Assembly (NCBI GenBank): GCA_045649025.1
Contig: JAZRPB010000026.1
Coordinates: 1 to 48,133, forward strand
DNA: 48,133 nt
From: Ornithomonoglobus_A sp045649025
GTDB taxonomy: Bacteria; Bacillota; Clostridia; UBA1381
Direction: 5' to 3'
The position numbers and the translations under genes are program-made. The notes under the pieces were generated by a model that saw nothing but the letters and a program-made list of their open reading frames with translations, made no database searches and was not told where the DNA came from. This document shows positions 16,340-25,705 of this stretch, one piece after another (within the stretch, counting starts at the first letter, position 1; each line of letters opens with the position of its first letter).

Positions 16340-18358
16340 TTATGATAAATCAAGCATTTCCATATACATTGCACCGTTGTCTGCAATGTAATCCTTACGG
16401 CTTTGCAGATTGTCGCCCAAAAGTATATCGAACATCATTGCAGTTTTTTCAACACTCTCGGGTGTTACTCTTATAAGACGTCTTGTGGCAGGATGCATTG
16501 TGGTTAAGCTCATCATATCGGGTTGGTTTTCACCAAGACCTTTTGAACGCTTAATATCATATTCATCCTTTTCTTTAGAAAGACCGTCTTGTGCGAGCTT
16601 TGATAATATTTCTTCTTTCTCACCCTCATTATATGCAAAGAACTTTTCGCCGCGTCTTTTTGTTTTAGTTATAGATATTTCATATAGCGGTGATTCTGCA
16701 ATATATACCTTACCCACATTTATAAGTGTGGGCATAAGTCGGTAAATCATAGTTAAAACAAGTGTTCTTATCTGGAAGCCGTCAACATCGGCATCGGTAC
16801 AGATTATAACCTTGTCCCATCTTAAGCTATCAAGACTGAAGCTATCGGCACTCTTGTTATGCTTTGATTTGATTTCAACACCGCACCCTAAAACCTTTAC
16901 AAGGTCGGTTATGATATCACTTTTAAATATTTTAGGATAATCTGCCTTTAAGCAATTTAGAATTTTACCGCGTATTGGCATTATAGCCTGGAATGACGCA
17001 TCTCTTGCAAGCTTACAAGAGCCAAGAGCCGAATCACCCTCAACTATATATATTTCACGCTTTGTAACATCCTTACTTCTGCAATCAACAAACTTTTCTA
17101 CTCTGTTTGTAACGTCCATTGTGCCTGTAAGCTTTTTCTTTATATCTATTCTTGCCTTTTCGGCATTCTCACGGCTACGCTTATTAACAAGTGCCTGATT
17201 TGCTATTTTTTCTGCATCTGTGCGGTTTTCTATTAAATACACCTCAAGCTGATGACGCATAAATTCCGTCATAGCATCTTGAATAAATTTATTATTTATA
17301 GCCTTTTTAGTTTGGTTTTCGTAGCTTGTTTGTGTTGAAAATGAATTTATAACAAGTGCAAGTGAGTCGGAAATATCCTCAAATTTTATTTTAGACTCAT
17401 TTTTGTTATATTTATCATTTTGCTTTAAATATTTATCTATTTCATAAACAAATGCACTCTTTACAGCCTTATCGGGAGAGCCGCCATGTTCAAGATAGCT
17501 TGAATTGTGGTAATATTCCAAAAAGCTCTCTTTATTTGAGAAGCAGAATGCAATGTGCATTTTAACACGGTAGTCCTCTTGATCCTCTCTGTCACGTCCT
17601 GTTCTCTCACATTCCCAGCTTTCAACGGTTGTAAGAGTTTCCTCGCCTGTTCGTTCCTTTATATAGTCAACAATACCGTTTTCATAGAAATATTCAAACA
17701 TTTCCATACCTTCATCAGTTTCGTTGTATAGCACAAACTTCAGGCCCGAGTTCACCATTGCCTGTTTATTTAACACATCCTGATAAAATTCAAGAGGAAT
17801 ATTTATATCGGTAAAAACCTCTGTGTCGGGTCGCCAGCGAATTATTGAGCCTGTTTGAATACTGCGTGTTGGTGTAACGGTAAGTCCGCCTATATTTTCA
17901 CCCTTCTCAAAATGAAGTGTATATTTATTTTTATCACGCACAACGGTAACGTCCATATACTCACTGCTGTATTGTGTGGCACACGCACCAAGACCATTCA
18001 AACCAAGGCTGTACTCATACATACCGCCCTTGTTATTGTTATATTTACCGCCTGCGTATAGCTCACAGAATACCAGTTCCCAGTTGTAGCGTTCTTCTTT
18101 TTCGTTGTAGTCGAGCGGTATTCCTCTGCCGTGATCCTCCACCTCTATTGAGCCATCCTTAAACCTTGTGATTTCAATAAGACTTCCGTAGCCTTCTCTT
18201 GCCTCATCTATGGAGTTGGATAGAATTTCAAAAAACGAGTGCTCACAGCCCTCTAATCCATCTGAACCGAATATTACTGCAGGACGCAATCTTACACGCT
18301 CTGCACCCTTCAGGCTTGTGATACTGTCATTTCCGTAATCCTGCTTCTTTTTAGGCAT
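16340..18358 (-). CDS. parE: DNA topoisomerase IV/gyrase-type subunit B (divergent clostridial form)
   Basis: 672 residues. The GHKL ATPase part has NSIDEAREGYG, EVEDHGRGIPLDY and LGLNGLGACATQ. The TOPRIM part has EGDSALGSCKLARD, PIRGKILN and CTDADVDGFQIRTLVLT. The usual GyrB/ParE histidine after DADVDG is replaced: DADVDGFQIRT instead of the common DADVDGAHIRT. The gene begins the operon parE-parC-citrate synthase-tagA. The start is supported by AAAGGA about 8 bp upstream and by the sigma-A promoter at 18408. Confidence 0.88.
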   Translation of the reverse strand: MPKKKQDYGNDSITSLKGAERVRLRPAVIFGSDGLEGCEHSFFEILSNSIDEAREGYGSLIEITRFKDGSIEVEDHGRGIPLDYNEKEERYNWELVFCELYAGGKYNNNKGGMYEYSLGLNGLGACATQYSSEYMDVTVVRDKNKYTLHFEKGENIGGLTVTPTRSIQTGSIIRWRPDTEVFTDINIPLEFYQDVLNKQAMVNSGLKFVLYNETDEGMEMFEYFYENGIVDYIKERTGEETLTTVESWECERTGRDREDQEDYRVKMHIAFCFSNKESFLEYYHNSSYLEHGGSPDKAVKSAFVYEIDKYLKQNDKYNKNESKIKFEDISDSLALVINSFSTQTSYENQTKKAINNKFIQDAMTEFMRHQLEVYLIENRTDAEKIANQALVNKRSRENAEKARIDIKKKLTGTMDVTNRVEKFVDCRSKDVTKREIYIVEGDSALGSCKLARDASFQAIMPIRGKILNCLKADYPKIFKSDIITDLVKVLGCGVEIKSKHNKSADSFSLDSLRWDKVIICTDADVDGFQIRTLVLTMIYRLMPTLINVGKVYIAESPLYEISITKTKRRGEKFFAYNEGEKEEILSKLAQDGLSKEKDEYDIKRSKGLGENQPDMMSLTTMHPATRRLIRVTPESVEKTAMMFDILLGDNLQSRKDYIADNGAMYMEMLDLS

Positions 18359-18407
18359 TGAAAACTTCCTTTCTCTTCACGATATACCTCATCCCATTAT
18401 ACCTTAT

Positions 18408-18436
18408 ATTATACCGCTTTTTCCAGCTTTTGTCAA
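18408..18436 (-). promoter_or_regulatory. Sigma-A promoter of the parE operon
   Basis: On the minus strand, TTGACA (18431-18436), a 17-bp spacer and TATAAT (18408-18413), both consensus hexamers. The leader to parE is about 40 nt. Confidence 0.85.
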
Positions 18437-18492
18437 TTGACTTTATATTACGATTACTTTAAATATTCTTATCAAAAGAACATAAATCATAC

Positions 18493-18524
18493 AAAAAAAA
18501 GAAACCTCGCATGAGGTTTCTTTT
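18493..18524 (-). terminator. Intrinsic terminator of glnN
   Basis: GAAACCTC (18501-18508) and GAGGTTTC (18513-18520) form an 8-bp stem with a 4-nt loop. The eight A residues on its left are a T-run for the minus-strand glnN transcript that stops at 18534. Confidence 0.88.
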
Positions 18525-18533
18525 AAATTTATA

Positions 18534-20609
18534 TTATACATAGTATAGTAAATCTGTATATGTTGGAAATGGCCAGTATTCCTTTGCAACCATCATTTCA
18601 AGCTCGTCGGATATTTTTCTTAAATTCTCCATTGCAGGAAGAACGTTATCCTTATAGTAATGCGATGCCTTTGGAACGTTGTTTGGAACTGACCTTGATA
18701 TTTCATCAAGTTTATCTATTGCAGCAATCATTTTTTCGGTAAGCACTGAAAGCTTTTGTGCTCTTGCCTTTTCATTAGGAACATCTATTCCTATTGCCTG
18801 CTTTACTTTAACACCCTGTGCAACATCATTTGCATACGCAAGGCAAGACGGTAAAATCTCCTGTTTTGCCATTTCAAGCATTGTAAGCATTTCTATGTGG
18901 TTTGTTTTAACGTAATCCTCTAACAGAATTTCTGTTCTTGTAATAGTTTCATTTCTTGTTAAAACACTATGCTTCTCAAATAGCTTTATTGATTTTTCCT
19001 CTGCAAAGTACGGAATTGCGTCTGCTGATGTCTGCAGATTAGGTAAGCCGCGTCTTTTTGCTTCTTCAATCCAATCCTGACTGTATCCGTTACCGTCGAA
19101 TATAACACGTTTATGCTTTTTAAATGCATCTACTGCAATTTCCATTGCTTTTTCATTAACATCACTTGCATTCTCGAGCATATCTGCAAACTGCGACAGG
19201 CTTTCTGCCACAATTGTGTTTATAACTATATTAATACCTGAAACGGATTGCGATGAGCCAGGCATTCTAAACTCAAATCTATTACCTGTGAATGCAAATG
19301 GTGATGTTCTGTTTCTGTCGGTTGTGTCTTTTTCAAGTACAGGCAGTGTTGAAACACCTGTTCTTAATTTTTCTCTCACACCAGAATCTGTTTCCTTGCC
19401 ATCAACAAGAGCATTTACAATATCGCCAAGCTGTTCGCCAAGGTAAACCGATACTATTGCAGGCGGTGCTTCGTTACCGCCAAGTCGGTGGTCGTTACCT
19501 GATGTTGAAACAGACATTCTTAAAAGTTCTGCATAATCATCAACTGCCTTTAATACTGCTGCCAGAAATAACAAGAATTGTGCATTTGTTTCGGGTGTTT
19601 TACCAGGCTTAAACAAATTTTCACCATCAGATGTGCCTATTGACCAGTTGTTATGCTTGCCCGAGCCGTTTATACCCTCATATGGCTTTTCATGCAGCAA
19701 ACACACAAGATTATGGTGTGAGGCAACCTTTTTTAAAATTTCCATTGTAATCTGATTATGGTCAGCCGAAATATTTGCCTGTGAGAAAATTGGTGCAACC
19801 TCGTGTTGTGCAGGAGCAGCCTCATTGTGCTTCGTTTTACAATACACGCCAAGTTTCCACAGCTCCTCGTCTACCTCTTTCATAAATTCAGAAACACGCT
19901 CTTTAATTTGACCAAAATAATGGTCCTCAAGCTCCTGTCCCTTTGCAGGCATTGCACCAAAGAGAGTTCTGCCTGTTAATACAAGGTCCTTTCTTTGCTC
20001 CCACAAATCCTTATCAACTAAAAAATATTCCTGTTCAGGACCTATGTATGAGATAACTCTTGCGGGATTTTTTCCAAAACACTCAAGAATTCTTTTTGCT
20101 TGTTTTGAAACCGCTTCAATAGATCGCAGTAACGGTGTTTTTTTATCTAACACCTCACCTGTATAAGATATGAAAGACGTTGGAATACACAAAGAAGCGT
20201 CCTTAATAAATGCATATGAGGTGGGGTCCCATGCAGTATAGCCTCTTGCTTCAAAGGTTGCTCTTAATCCGCCTGAAGGAAAACTTGATGCATCAGGCTC
20301 ACCAACAATAAGCTCTTTACCCGAAAACTCACTTATTACCGTACCATCTTCAATTGGTTGTATAAAAGCATCGTGCTTTTCGGCAGTAACACCCGTCATT
20401 GGCTGGAACCAATGTGTATAGTGTGTACAACCCTTTTCCATAGCCCATTCCTTCATTGCAGTTGCCACCACATTTGCGGTTGAAAGGTCGAGCTTTTTAC
20501 CGTTATTTATAGTTTCTAACAAGGAATTAAAAACATCCTCGGGTAATCGAGATTTCATTGTAGGAATATTAAAAACATTTGAGCCAAATATTTCTCTTAC
20601 ATCTTTCAT
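18534..20609 (-). CDS. glnN: Type III glutamine synthetase
   Basis: 691 residues, matching the large GSIII class (about 700-730) and not the 440-470 residue GSI. The N-terminus EIFGSNVFNIPTMKSRLP and the stretches GCTHYTHWFQPMTG, YIGPEQEYFLVD, HNEAAPAQHEVAPIF, INGSGKHNNWSIGTS and GNRFEFRMPGSS are characteristic and include metal- and glutamate-binding residues. It makes glutamine from glutamate, ammonia and ATP, the main route of ammonia assimilation. The gene is monocistronic, with its own promoter at 20649 and terminator at 18493. GGGGG precedes the ATG by about 11 bp. No nitrogen-regulator site is evident to me. Confidence 0.96.
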   Translation of the reverse strand: MKDVREIFGSNVFNIPTMKSRLPEDVFNSLLETINNGKKLDLSTANVVATAMKEWAMEKGCTHYTHWFQPMTGVTAEKHDAFIQPIEDGTVISEFSGKELIVGEPDASSFPSGGLRATFEARGYTAWDPTSYAFIKDASLCIPTSFISYTGEVLDKKTPLLRSIEAVSKQAKRILECFGKNPARVISYIGPEQEYFLVDKDLWEQRKDLVLTGRTLFGAMPAKGQELEDHYFGQIKERVSEFMKEVDEELWKLGVYCKTKHNEAAPAQHEVAPIFSQANISADHNQITMEILKKVASHHNLVCLLHEKPYEGINGSGKHNNWSIGTSDGENLFKPGKTPETNAQFLLFLAAVLKAVDDYAELLRMSVSTSGNDHRLGGNEAPPAIVSVYLGEQLGDIVNALVDGKETDSGVREKLRTGVSTLPVLEKDTTDRNRTSPFAFTGNRFEFRMPGSSQSVSGINIVINTIVAESLSQFADMLENASDVNEKAMEIAVDAFKKHKRVIFDGNGYSQDWIEEAKRRGLPNLQTSADAIPYFAEEKSIKLFEKHSVLTRNETITRTEILLEDYVKTNHIEMLTMLEMAKQEILPSCLAYANDVAQGVKVKQAIGIDVPNEKARAQKLSVLTEKMIAAIDKLDEISRSVPNNVPKASHYYKDNVLPAMENLRKISDELEMMVAKEYWPFPTYTDLLYYV

Positions 20610-20648
20610 ATAGCCATACGCCCCCTTAAATTATCTATACACCGTACT

Positions 20649-20677
20649 ATTTTATCATTTTTTGGAAGGAATGTCAA
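20649..20677 (-). promoter_or_regulatory. Sigma-A promoter of glnN
   Basis: On the minus strand, TTGACA (20672-20677), a 17-bp spacer and TAAAAT (20649-20654). The leader to glnN is about 33 nt. Confidence 0.78.
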
Positions 20678-20714
20678 TACGTATATTATGAACAAATACA
20701 CTAAAATATAACAT

Positions 20715-22133
20715 CTATTCACCCAGCTTACTCTCTAATATATCCTTAACTGTTGCAGGATTTGTGTTCTTACCCAACATCCTCACAAGCTGTCCCATTA
20801 AATATCCAAATATTTTCTTATTTCCATTCTTATATTCCAATACCATTTCCTGATTTTTGAGGATAATTTCATCAACGCATAAATTAATCTTTTCGCTGTT
20901 ATTTTCTAAAATATGACCGCCTTTTCTTGCAATATCCTCCACATCGCCACCATTTAAAAACATTTCTTTTACAATGTCCTTTGCACTGTTTTTGGATATT
21001 GTACCATCAAGTGACAGTTGAGCAAGCTCTGCAATATCGCTTGGTGAAAACTTCACTTCGCCTATTGTTAATGAATACTCGTTAAGATACCTGTTTACCT
21101 CTCCAAGCATTAGATTGCATATTTCTTTGTAGGCTCCGTTATACTTAACCGCCTCATCATAAAATGATGAGAATTCCATCTCCTTTAAAATAAGTTTTGC
21201 TTCATAATCACTTAACCCAAAGCCAATATATTCTCTATACCTCTCACGCGGCATTTTAGGAATAGATTGTTTTATTTTATCTATTTCCGCATCACACAGC
21301 TTTATGCTTGGAATGTCAGGCTCTGCAAAATATTTGTAATCCTGTGCCTCCTCTTTTGAACGCATAGAATATGTTTTCCCATCATTCTCATCAAAGCGTC
21401 TTGTTTCCTGTACCACCCTGCCGCCGCCATCCAACATGGCGCTTTGTCTTTTTATTTCATATTCAATAGCACGGGATATTGACCTGTATGAATTGAGGTT
21501 TTTAATTTCCGCTCTTGCACCTAAAGTATCTGAATTTTTAGGACATAGCGAAATATTAACATCAACTCTTAACGAGCCCTCCTCCATTTTAGAATTACAC
21601 ACACCTGCATACTTCATTCTTTGTGCAATTTCAAAAACAAACTCGCAGACCTCTTCACTGCCACGCATATCAGGCTCGGTTACAATTTCTATTAAAGGCA
21701 CTCCGCAACGGTTAAAATCCACCAACGACATACCCGTTTCTTCGTTATGAATAAGCTTACCTGCGTCCTCCTCAAGCTGTATACGATTTATTCTTACCTT
21801 CCTGTTGTTATTTAAAACAATGTATCCGCTAGAGCATATGGGTTTATTTAATTGTGTAATTTGATATGCCTTTGGCGAGTCGGGATAGAAATAATTTTTT
21901 CTTTCAAACACACTCACCTTATTAATTGTGCAATCGGTCGCAATTCCTGCCTTTATTGCAAGAGCAATTGCATTTTTATTAACACTTGGCAAAGCACCTG
22001 GCATACCAAGACACACAGGACACACACGGCTGTTCATTTCACCCCCAAATTCGTTTTTGCAAGAGCAAAATACCTTTGATTTTGTTAGAAGTTCGCAATG
22101 TATTTCAAGTCCTATAAAAACATCATAGTTCAT
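20715..22133 (-). CDS. gatB: Aspartyl/glutamyl-tRNA(Asn/Gln) amidotransferase subunit B
   Basis: 472 residues from the ATG at 22133, which has GGAGG about 9 bp upstream and begins MNYDVFIGLEIHCELLT; the frame is open 29 codons further, but only through the end of gatA. Conserved features are FCSCKNEFGG with CPVCLGMPGALP, which bind zinc, LEEDAGKLIH, and the YMRF-like kinase-type core around QDYKYFAEPDIP. The helical and YqeY-like C-terminal domains bind tRNA. The enzyme converts Glu-tRNA(Gln) or Asp-tRNA(Asn) to the amide forms. It overlaps gatA by 11 bp, so translation is coupled. Confidence 0.95.
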   Translation of the reverse strand: MNYDVFIGLEIHCELLTKSKVFCSCKNEFGGEMNSRVCPVCLGMPGALPSVNKNAIALAIKAGIATDCTINKVSVFERKNYFYPDSPKAYQITQLNKPICSSGYIVLNNNRKVRINRIQLEEDAGKLIHNEETGMSLVDFNRCGVPLIEIVTEPDMRGSEEVCEFVFEIAQRMKYAGVCNSKMEEGSLRVDVNISLCPKNSDTLGARAEIKNLNSYRSISRAIEYEIKRQSAMLDGGGRVVQETRRFDENDGKTYSMRSKEEAQDYKYFAEPDIPSIKLCDAEIDKIKQSIPKMPRERYREYIGFGLSDYEAKLILKEMEFSSFYDEAVKYNGAYKEICNLMLGEVNRYLNEYSLTIGEVKFSPSDIAELAQLSLDGTISKNSAKDIVKEMFLNGGDVEDIARKGGHILENNSEKINLCVDEIILKNQEMVLEYKNGNKKIFGYLMGQLVRMLGKNTNPATVKDILESKLGE

Positions 22134-23568
22134 ATGCAATCGCCTCCTTCTTTTCAAAATCCTTTTCAAAGCAATCACATAATCCCACAATTGTGCACTC
22201 ATCAAACGGTTTGCCAACAAGCGTCATTCCAATCGGCATACCATTTTCATCATAGCCACAGGTGGTAGAAATTGCGGGAAGTCCCGCAATATTTACCGAT
22301 ACAGTACAAATATCGCCAAGATACATTTTAACAGGATTATTTTCCGTTTCGCCTATTCTATATGCAGTTGTTGGTGCAGTGGGTGTTAAAATAACATCGC
22401 ACATTTTAAATATTTGTGCATACTCCTCCTTAATCTTTTTGCATATTTTCTGTGCTCTGTTATAGTATTCATCATAATATCCCGAGGATAATACATAATT
22501 TCCGAGCATTATTCTTCTTTTAACCTCATCGCCAAAGCCTTCACTTCGTGAGTGCTTTATAAGGTTGTTAAAATCTGTATCCTTATCACTTCTAAAACCA
22601 AATCTTATACCGTCAAAACGCGAAAGATTACTTGAGGCTTCTGCCGATGAAATAATATAATACGCACCAAGTGCATATTCAAGCGATGGTATGGAGCACT
22701 CCACAAGCTCACAACCCATAGCTTTATAGTAATTTGCGGCATTTAAAATTGCACTTTTAACACCATCATCTATGCCATCGCCAAAAAACTCCTTTGGAAT
22801 ACCAATTTTCACTCCTTTTACTGTTCTGTCTATTTTTGAAGTGTAATTTCCCTTTGCTTTATTTGATGTTGTTAAATCATTTTTATCAACACCGTAAATT
22901 GCATCCAAAACACACGCACAGTCAACGGCGGAGTTTGCACATACACCTATCTGGTCAAAAGACGAGGCAAAGGCAATAAGTCCGTATCTTGATACTGTGC
23001 CATACGTGGGTTTTAGTCCCGTTACACCGCAAAAGGACGCAGGCAGACGTATTGAGCCACCTGTGTCTGTACCCAACGAAGCCAAACACAGCTTTGCACT
23101 GACCGACGCAGCAGCACCACCCGACGAGCCGCCGCTTACATAATCTATATTATATGGATTTTTTACACCCCCATAATAAGACATTTGTGATGTGCTTCCC
23201 ATTCCAAATTCGTCCATATTTGTTTTACCCAATATTACCGAGAAATTTTCTTTTAATTTTTCAGATACTGTTGCATCATAAACACTCACAAAATCACACA
23301 ACATTTTTGAGGCACAGGTAGTTTTTATGCCTTTTGTGCATATATTATCCTTTATCGACACAGGTATACCCGTTAATATACCAGCATCTCCATTATCTAT
23401 TATCTCCTGTGCTGTTTTTGCTGCGTTTATGGCTTCCTCTTCGCATACTGTAATATAGCTGTTTAGTTTTTGGTTATATTTTTTTATTCTTTTAATATAA
23501 ACCTCCGTCAGCTCCAATGCACTGATTTTGTGTTCATTCAACGCTTTTCTTAATTTTGGTATATTCAT
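22123..23568 (-). CDS. gatA: Glutamyl-tRNA(Gln) amidotransferase subunit A
   Basis: 481 residues from the ATG at 23568 (MNIPKLRKALNEHKISA), preceded by GGAGAAG; the longer frame enters gatC. Amidase-signature residues are present: GIPVSIKDNICTKG with the catalytic lysine, YVSGGSSGGAAA with the cis-serine and LGTDTGGSIRLPASFCG with the nucleophilic serine. It releases ammonia from glutamine for the GatB site. It lies 16 bp after gatC and overlaps gatB by 11 bp. Confidence 0.96.
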   Translation of the reverse strand: MNIPKLRKALNEHKISALELTEVYIKRIKKYNQKLNSYITVCEEEAINAAKTAQEIIDNGDAGILTGIPVSIKDNICTKGIKTTCASKMLCDFVSVYDATVSEKLKENFSVILGKTNMDEFGMGSTSQMSYYGGVKNPYNIDYVSGGSSGGAAASVSAKLCLASLGTDTGGSIRLPASFCGVTGLKPTYGTVSRYGLIAFASSFDQIGVCANSAVDCACVLDAIYGVDKNDLTTSNKAKGNYTSKIDRTVKGVKIGIPKEFFGDGIDDGVKSAILNAANYYKAMGCELVECSIPSLEYALGAYYIISSAEASSNLSRFDGIRFGFRSDKDTDFNNLIKHSRSEGFGDEVKRRIMLGNYVLSSGYYDEYYNRAQKICKKIKEEYAQIFKMCDVILTPTAPTTAYRIGETENNPVKMYLGDICTVSVNIAGLPAISTTCGYDENGMPIGMTLVGKPFDECTIVGLCDCFEKDFEKKEAIAYEL

Positions 23569-23584
23569 ACTCTTCTCCAAATTC

Positions 23585-23863
23585 TTATATAACCTTTGGT
23601 ACGGCAAAGCAACCATTGTTCTTTTCTTGTATATTTAATGTTGCTTCTTTATTCGTTAAGCCACCAATACACTCATCGTCTCTTAAGCTGCCATACTCAA
23701 CAGCATCATATTTTTCTCCGAACGCTTTAGTATCAAATTCCTTCACCTTATCTGCAAATTTGATTATGGCATCCATATCCTCTGATATTTTTTTTAGCTC
23801 CTGCTCTTTAAATTCAAGCTTCGACAATTGTGCTAACTTATATATAAGATTTTTATCTGCCAC
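23585..23863 (-). CDS. gatC: Glutamyl-tRNA(Gln) amidotransferase subunit C
   Basis: 92 residues from the GTG at 23863 (VADKNLIYKLAQLSKLEF). An earlier in-frame GTG at 23872 overlaps the AGAGGTGA ribosome site, so the second GTG, 8 bp beyond it, is the better start. The sequence shows the typical GatC short helices followed by an extended tail with LRDDECIGGL. GatC acts as a belt stabilising GatA-GatB. It is the first gene of gatCAB. Confidence 0.88.
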   Translation of the reverse strand: MADKNLIYKLAQLSKLEFKEQELKKISEDMDAIIKFADKVKEFDTKAFGEKYDAVEYGSLRDDECIGGLTNKEATLNIQEKNNGCFAVPKVI

Positions 23864-23899
23864 AAATTTCACCTCTGATATTACATATATTTCTACTTT

Positions 23900-23928
23900 A
23901 TTTTACCACAAGAACAGCTTTTTGTCTA
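23900..23928 (-). promoter_or_regulatory. Sigma-A promoter of gatCAB
   Basis: On the minus strand, TAGACA (23923-23928), a 17-bp spacer and TAAAAT (23900-23905). The leader to gatC is about 30 nt. Confidence 0.68.
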
Positions 23929-23946
23929 CCTGTGATTTTTTTGTAA

Positions 23947-24198
23947 CTTGATGAGGCAACCTCAAGCATAGATACAGAAACTGAAATCACACTTCAAAAG
24001 GGTCTGGAAAGATTGCTCGAGGGCAGAACCTCGTTTATTATTGCTCACCGTCTTTCAACAATCAAGAACAGTACACGTATAATGTACATTTTAAATAAGG
24101 CTATTGCCGAATGTGGCTCACACGACGAATTAATTAAAAAGCAAGGCAAGTACTACGATTTGTATATGGCACAGTATAGATTTTTGGATACATTATAA
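23947..24198 (+). pseudogene. Remnant of an ABC exporter: C-terminal end of the ATPase domain
   Basis: Only about 83 codons remain. Immediately after an in-frame TAA the frame reads LDEATSSIDTETE, the Walker B/D-loop region of an ABC transporter ATPase. It continues with FIIAHRLSTIKNS, which holds the H-loop histidine, and ends in an ordinary C-terminus with a stop. Walker A, Q-loop, signature motif and all membrane segments are missing, and the sequence to the left is the gatC promoter region. It is thus the 3' scar of a multidrug or lipid-type exporter gene removed by deletion. A TTG at 24013 could start a short protein, but it would be useless as an ATPase. A terminator at 24238 probably belonged to the lost gene. 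Confidence 0.85.
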
Positions 24199-24237
24199 CA
24201 ACAAGAACTCCAGAACATATGGTGGTATTTTAAAAGA

Positions 24238-24269
24238 CAGAAACGATAGAATTTCGTTTCTGCCTTTTT
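24238..24269 (+). terminator. Intrinsic terminator after the ABC remnant
   Basis: CAGAAACGA (24238-24246) pairs with TCGTTTCTG (24254-24262), followed by CCTTTTT. It lies 40 bp after the remnant's stop codon. Confidence 0.8.
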
Positions 24270-24296
24270 GTAGGGGACGGCGTTCTGCACATCCCC
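24269..24296. repeat. Probable half-copy of a TGTAGGGG-ended palindromic element
   Basis: TGTAGGGG at 24269 starts a short imperfect hairpin in which GGGGA pairs with TCCCC (to about 24296). The same eight bases end the complete palindromic element at 39825. This may be a decayed relative; the interior does not match, so the link is tentative. Confidence 0.4.
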
Positions 24297-24335
24297 ATAT
24301 TCTGCATATTTTATAATATGTTCTTACATATATTA

Positions 24336-25661
24336 TTAATTATCGTTTGATTCTTCTTTACCAAATACATAGTCGTTACCTGGCAAAACCGCATTAAGCA
24401 ATATACCAAATATTGCCGCAATTGCAAGACCTGTAAGGGTTATTGTTGTACCTGCTATTGTGAGTGTTAATCCGCTTGAGAAGCCAAGTCCCGAAACAAG
24501 AATAACTGCTGCAATTATAAGATTTCTTGTGTTTGTAAAATCAACCTTATTTTCTACCACATTACGTACACCTATTGCAGAAATCATACCATATAGTATA
24601 AACGAAACACCGCCTATTATTGCAGTTGGAATTGTGTTTACAACAGAAGAGAATTTAGGTATGAATGAAAGAATAACAGCAAACACTGCCGCAATTCTTA
24701 CAACTTTAGGGTCATATACCTTACTTAATGCAAGAACTCCTGTGTTTTCGCCGTATGTTGTATTTGCCGGGCCGCCAAACATTGCAGCCAGACTTGTTGC
24801 AATACCATCACCAATAAGTGTTCTGTGGAGCCCCGGGTCACTAATATAATTTTTTCCAACCGTTGCAGATATTGCAGATATATCACCTATATGCTCCATC
24901 ATTGTTGCAATGGCAATAGGTGCCATAATAAGAATTGCACTTATATCAAATTTTGCAATTACAAATGGTGGCAAACCCAACCAGCTCGACTCTGTAATTG
25001 TAGCAAAGTTAAATATTGCACTGCCATCTGCATTAGTTGCTCCGCAAAAATGCATAATCAATGCAACAATATATGCAACCACCAAGCCTATAAGTATTGG
25101 AATTATTTTTATCATTCCTTTGCCCCATATATTACATATAACAATTGATGCAAATGCAACCACTGCTAAAATCCAGTTTGTTGAAGCGTTACTTACTGCT
25201 GACGGTGCAAGAGTTAAGCCTATAAGTATAATCATAGGTCCTGTTACAACAGGAGGCAAAAAACGCATCACCTTTTTTACACCAACAAGTTTTACCACTG
25301 ATGCCAACACCAGATATAATAAGCCTGCAACCACAATACCGCCGCAAGCATACTGCAGCTTAACAGCCTCGCTCATACCCTGATATATTCCAACATCAAG
25401 TCCTTTTACTGCTGCAAAACCGCCTAAAAATGCAAATGATGAGCCTAAAAATGCAGGCACTCTCATCTTTGTACAAACATGGAAAAACAGTGTTCCCAAG
25501 CCTGCACACAGCAATGTAACCGACACACTTAAACCTGTAATTATAGGTACTAAAACAGTTGCACCAAACATTGCAAAAAGATGTTGCAGTCCTAAAATTA
25601 ACGTTTTACTCTTACCAAGAGTTTTAACATCATATATTCCGTTTGAATTCATATTACTCAT
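24336..25661 (-). CDS. uraA: Uracil permease (NCS2 family)
   Basis: 441 residues, almost wholly hydrophobic with about 12-14 membrane spans. NCS2 signatures are QHLFAMFGATVLVP near the N-terminus, GDGIATSLAAMFGGPANTTYGENTGVLAL in the centre (the part with the substrate-site residues) and the glutamate segment MMEHIGDI. It imports uracil with protons. It lies 44 bp downstream of upp on the same strand and is co-transcribed with it, so uptake is coupled to conversion to UMP. No terminator is visible directly after its stop. AAAGGG lies about 11 bp before the ATG. Confidence 0.94.
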   Translation of the reverse strand: MSNMNSNGIYDVKTLGKSKTLILGLQHLFAMFGATVLVPIITGLSVSVTLLCAGLGTLFFHVCTKMRVPAFLGSSFAFLGGFAAVKGLDVGIYQGMSEAVKLQYACGGIVVAGLLYLVLASVVKLVGVKKVMRFLPPVVTGPMIILIGLTLAPSAVSNASTNWILAVVAFASIVICNIWGKGMIKIIPILIGLVVAYIVALIMHFCGATNADGSAIFNFATITESSWLGLPPFVIAKFDISAILIMAPIAIATMMEHIGDISAISATVGKNYISDPGLHRTLIGDGIATSLAAMFGGPANTTYGENTGVLALSKVYDPKVVRIAAVFAVILSFIPKFSSVVNTIPTAIIGGVSFILYGMISAIGVRNVVENKVDFTNTRNLIIAAVILVSGLGFSSGLTLTIAGTTITLTGLAIAAIFGILLNAVLPGNDYVFGKEESNDN

Positions 25662-25705
25662 TTTATCACATACCCTTTCGTTTTAATTTAACCTTTGTAT
25701 TTAAT

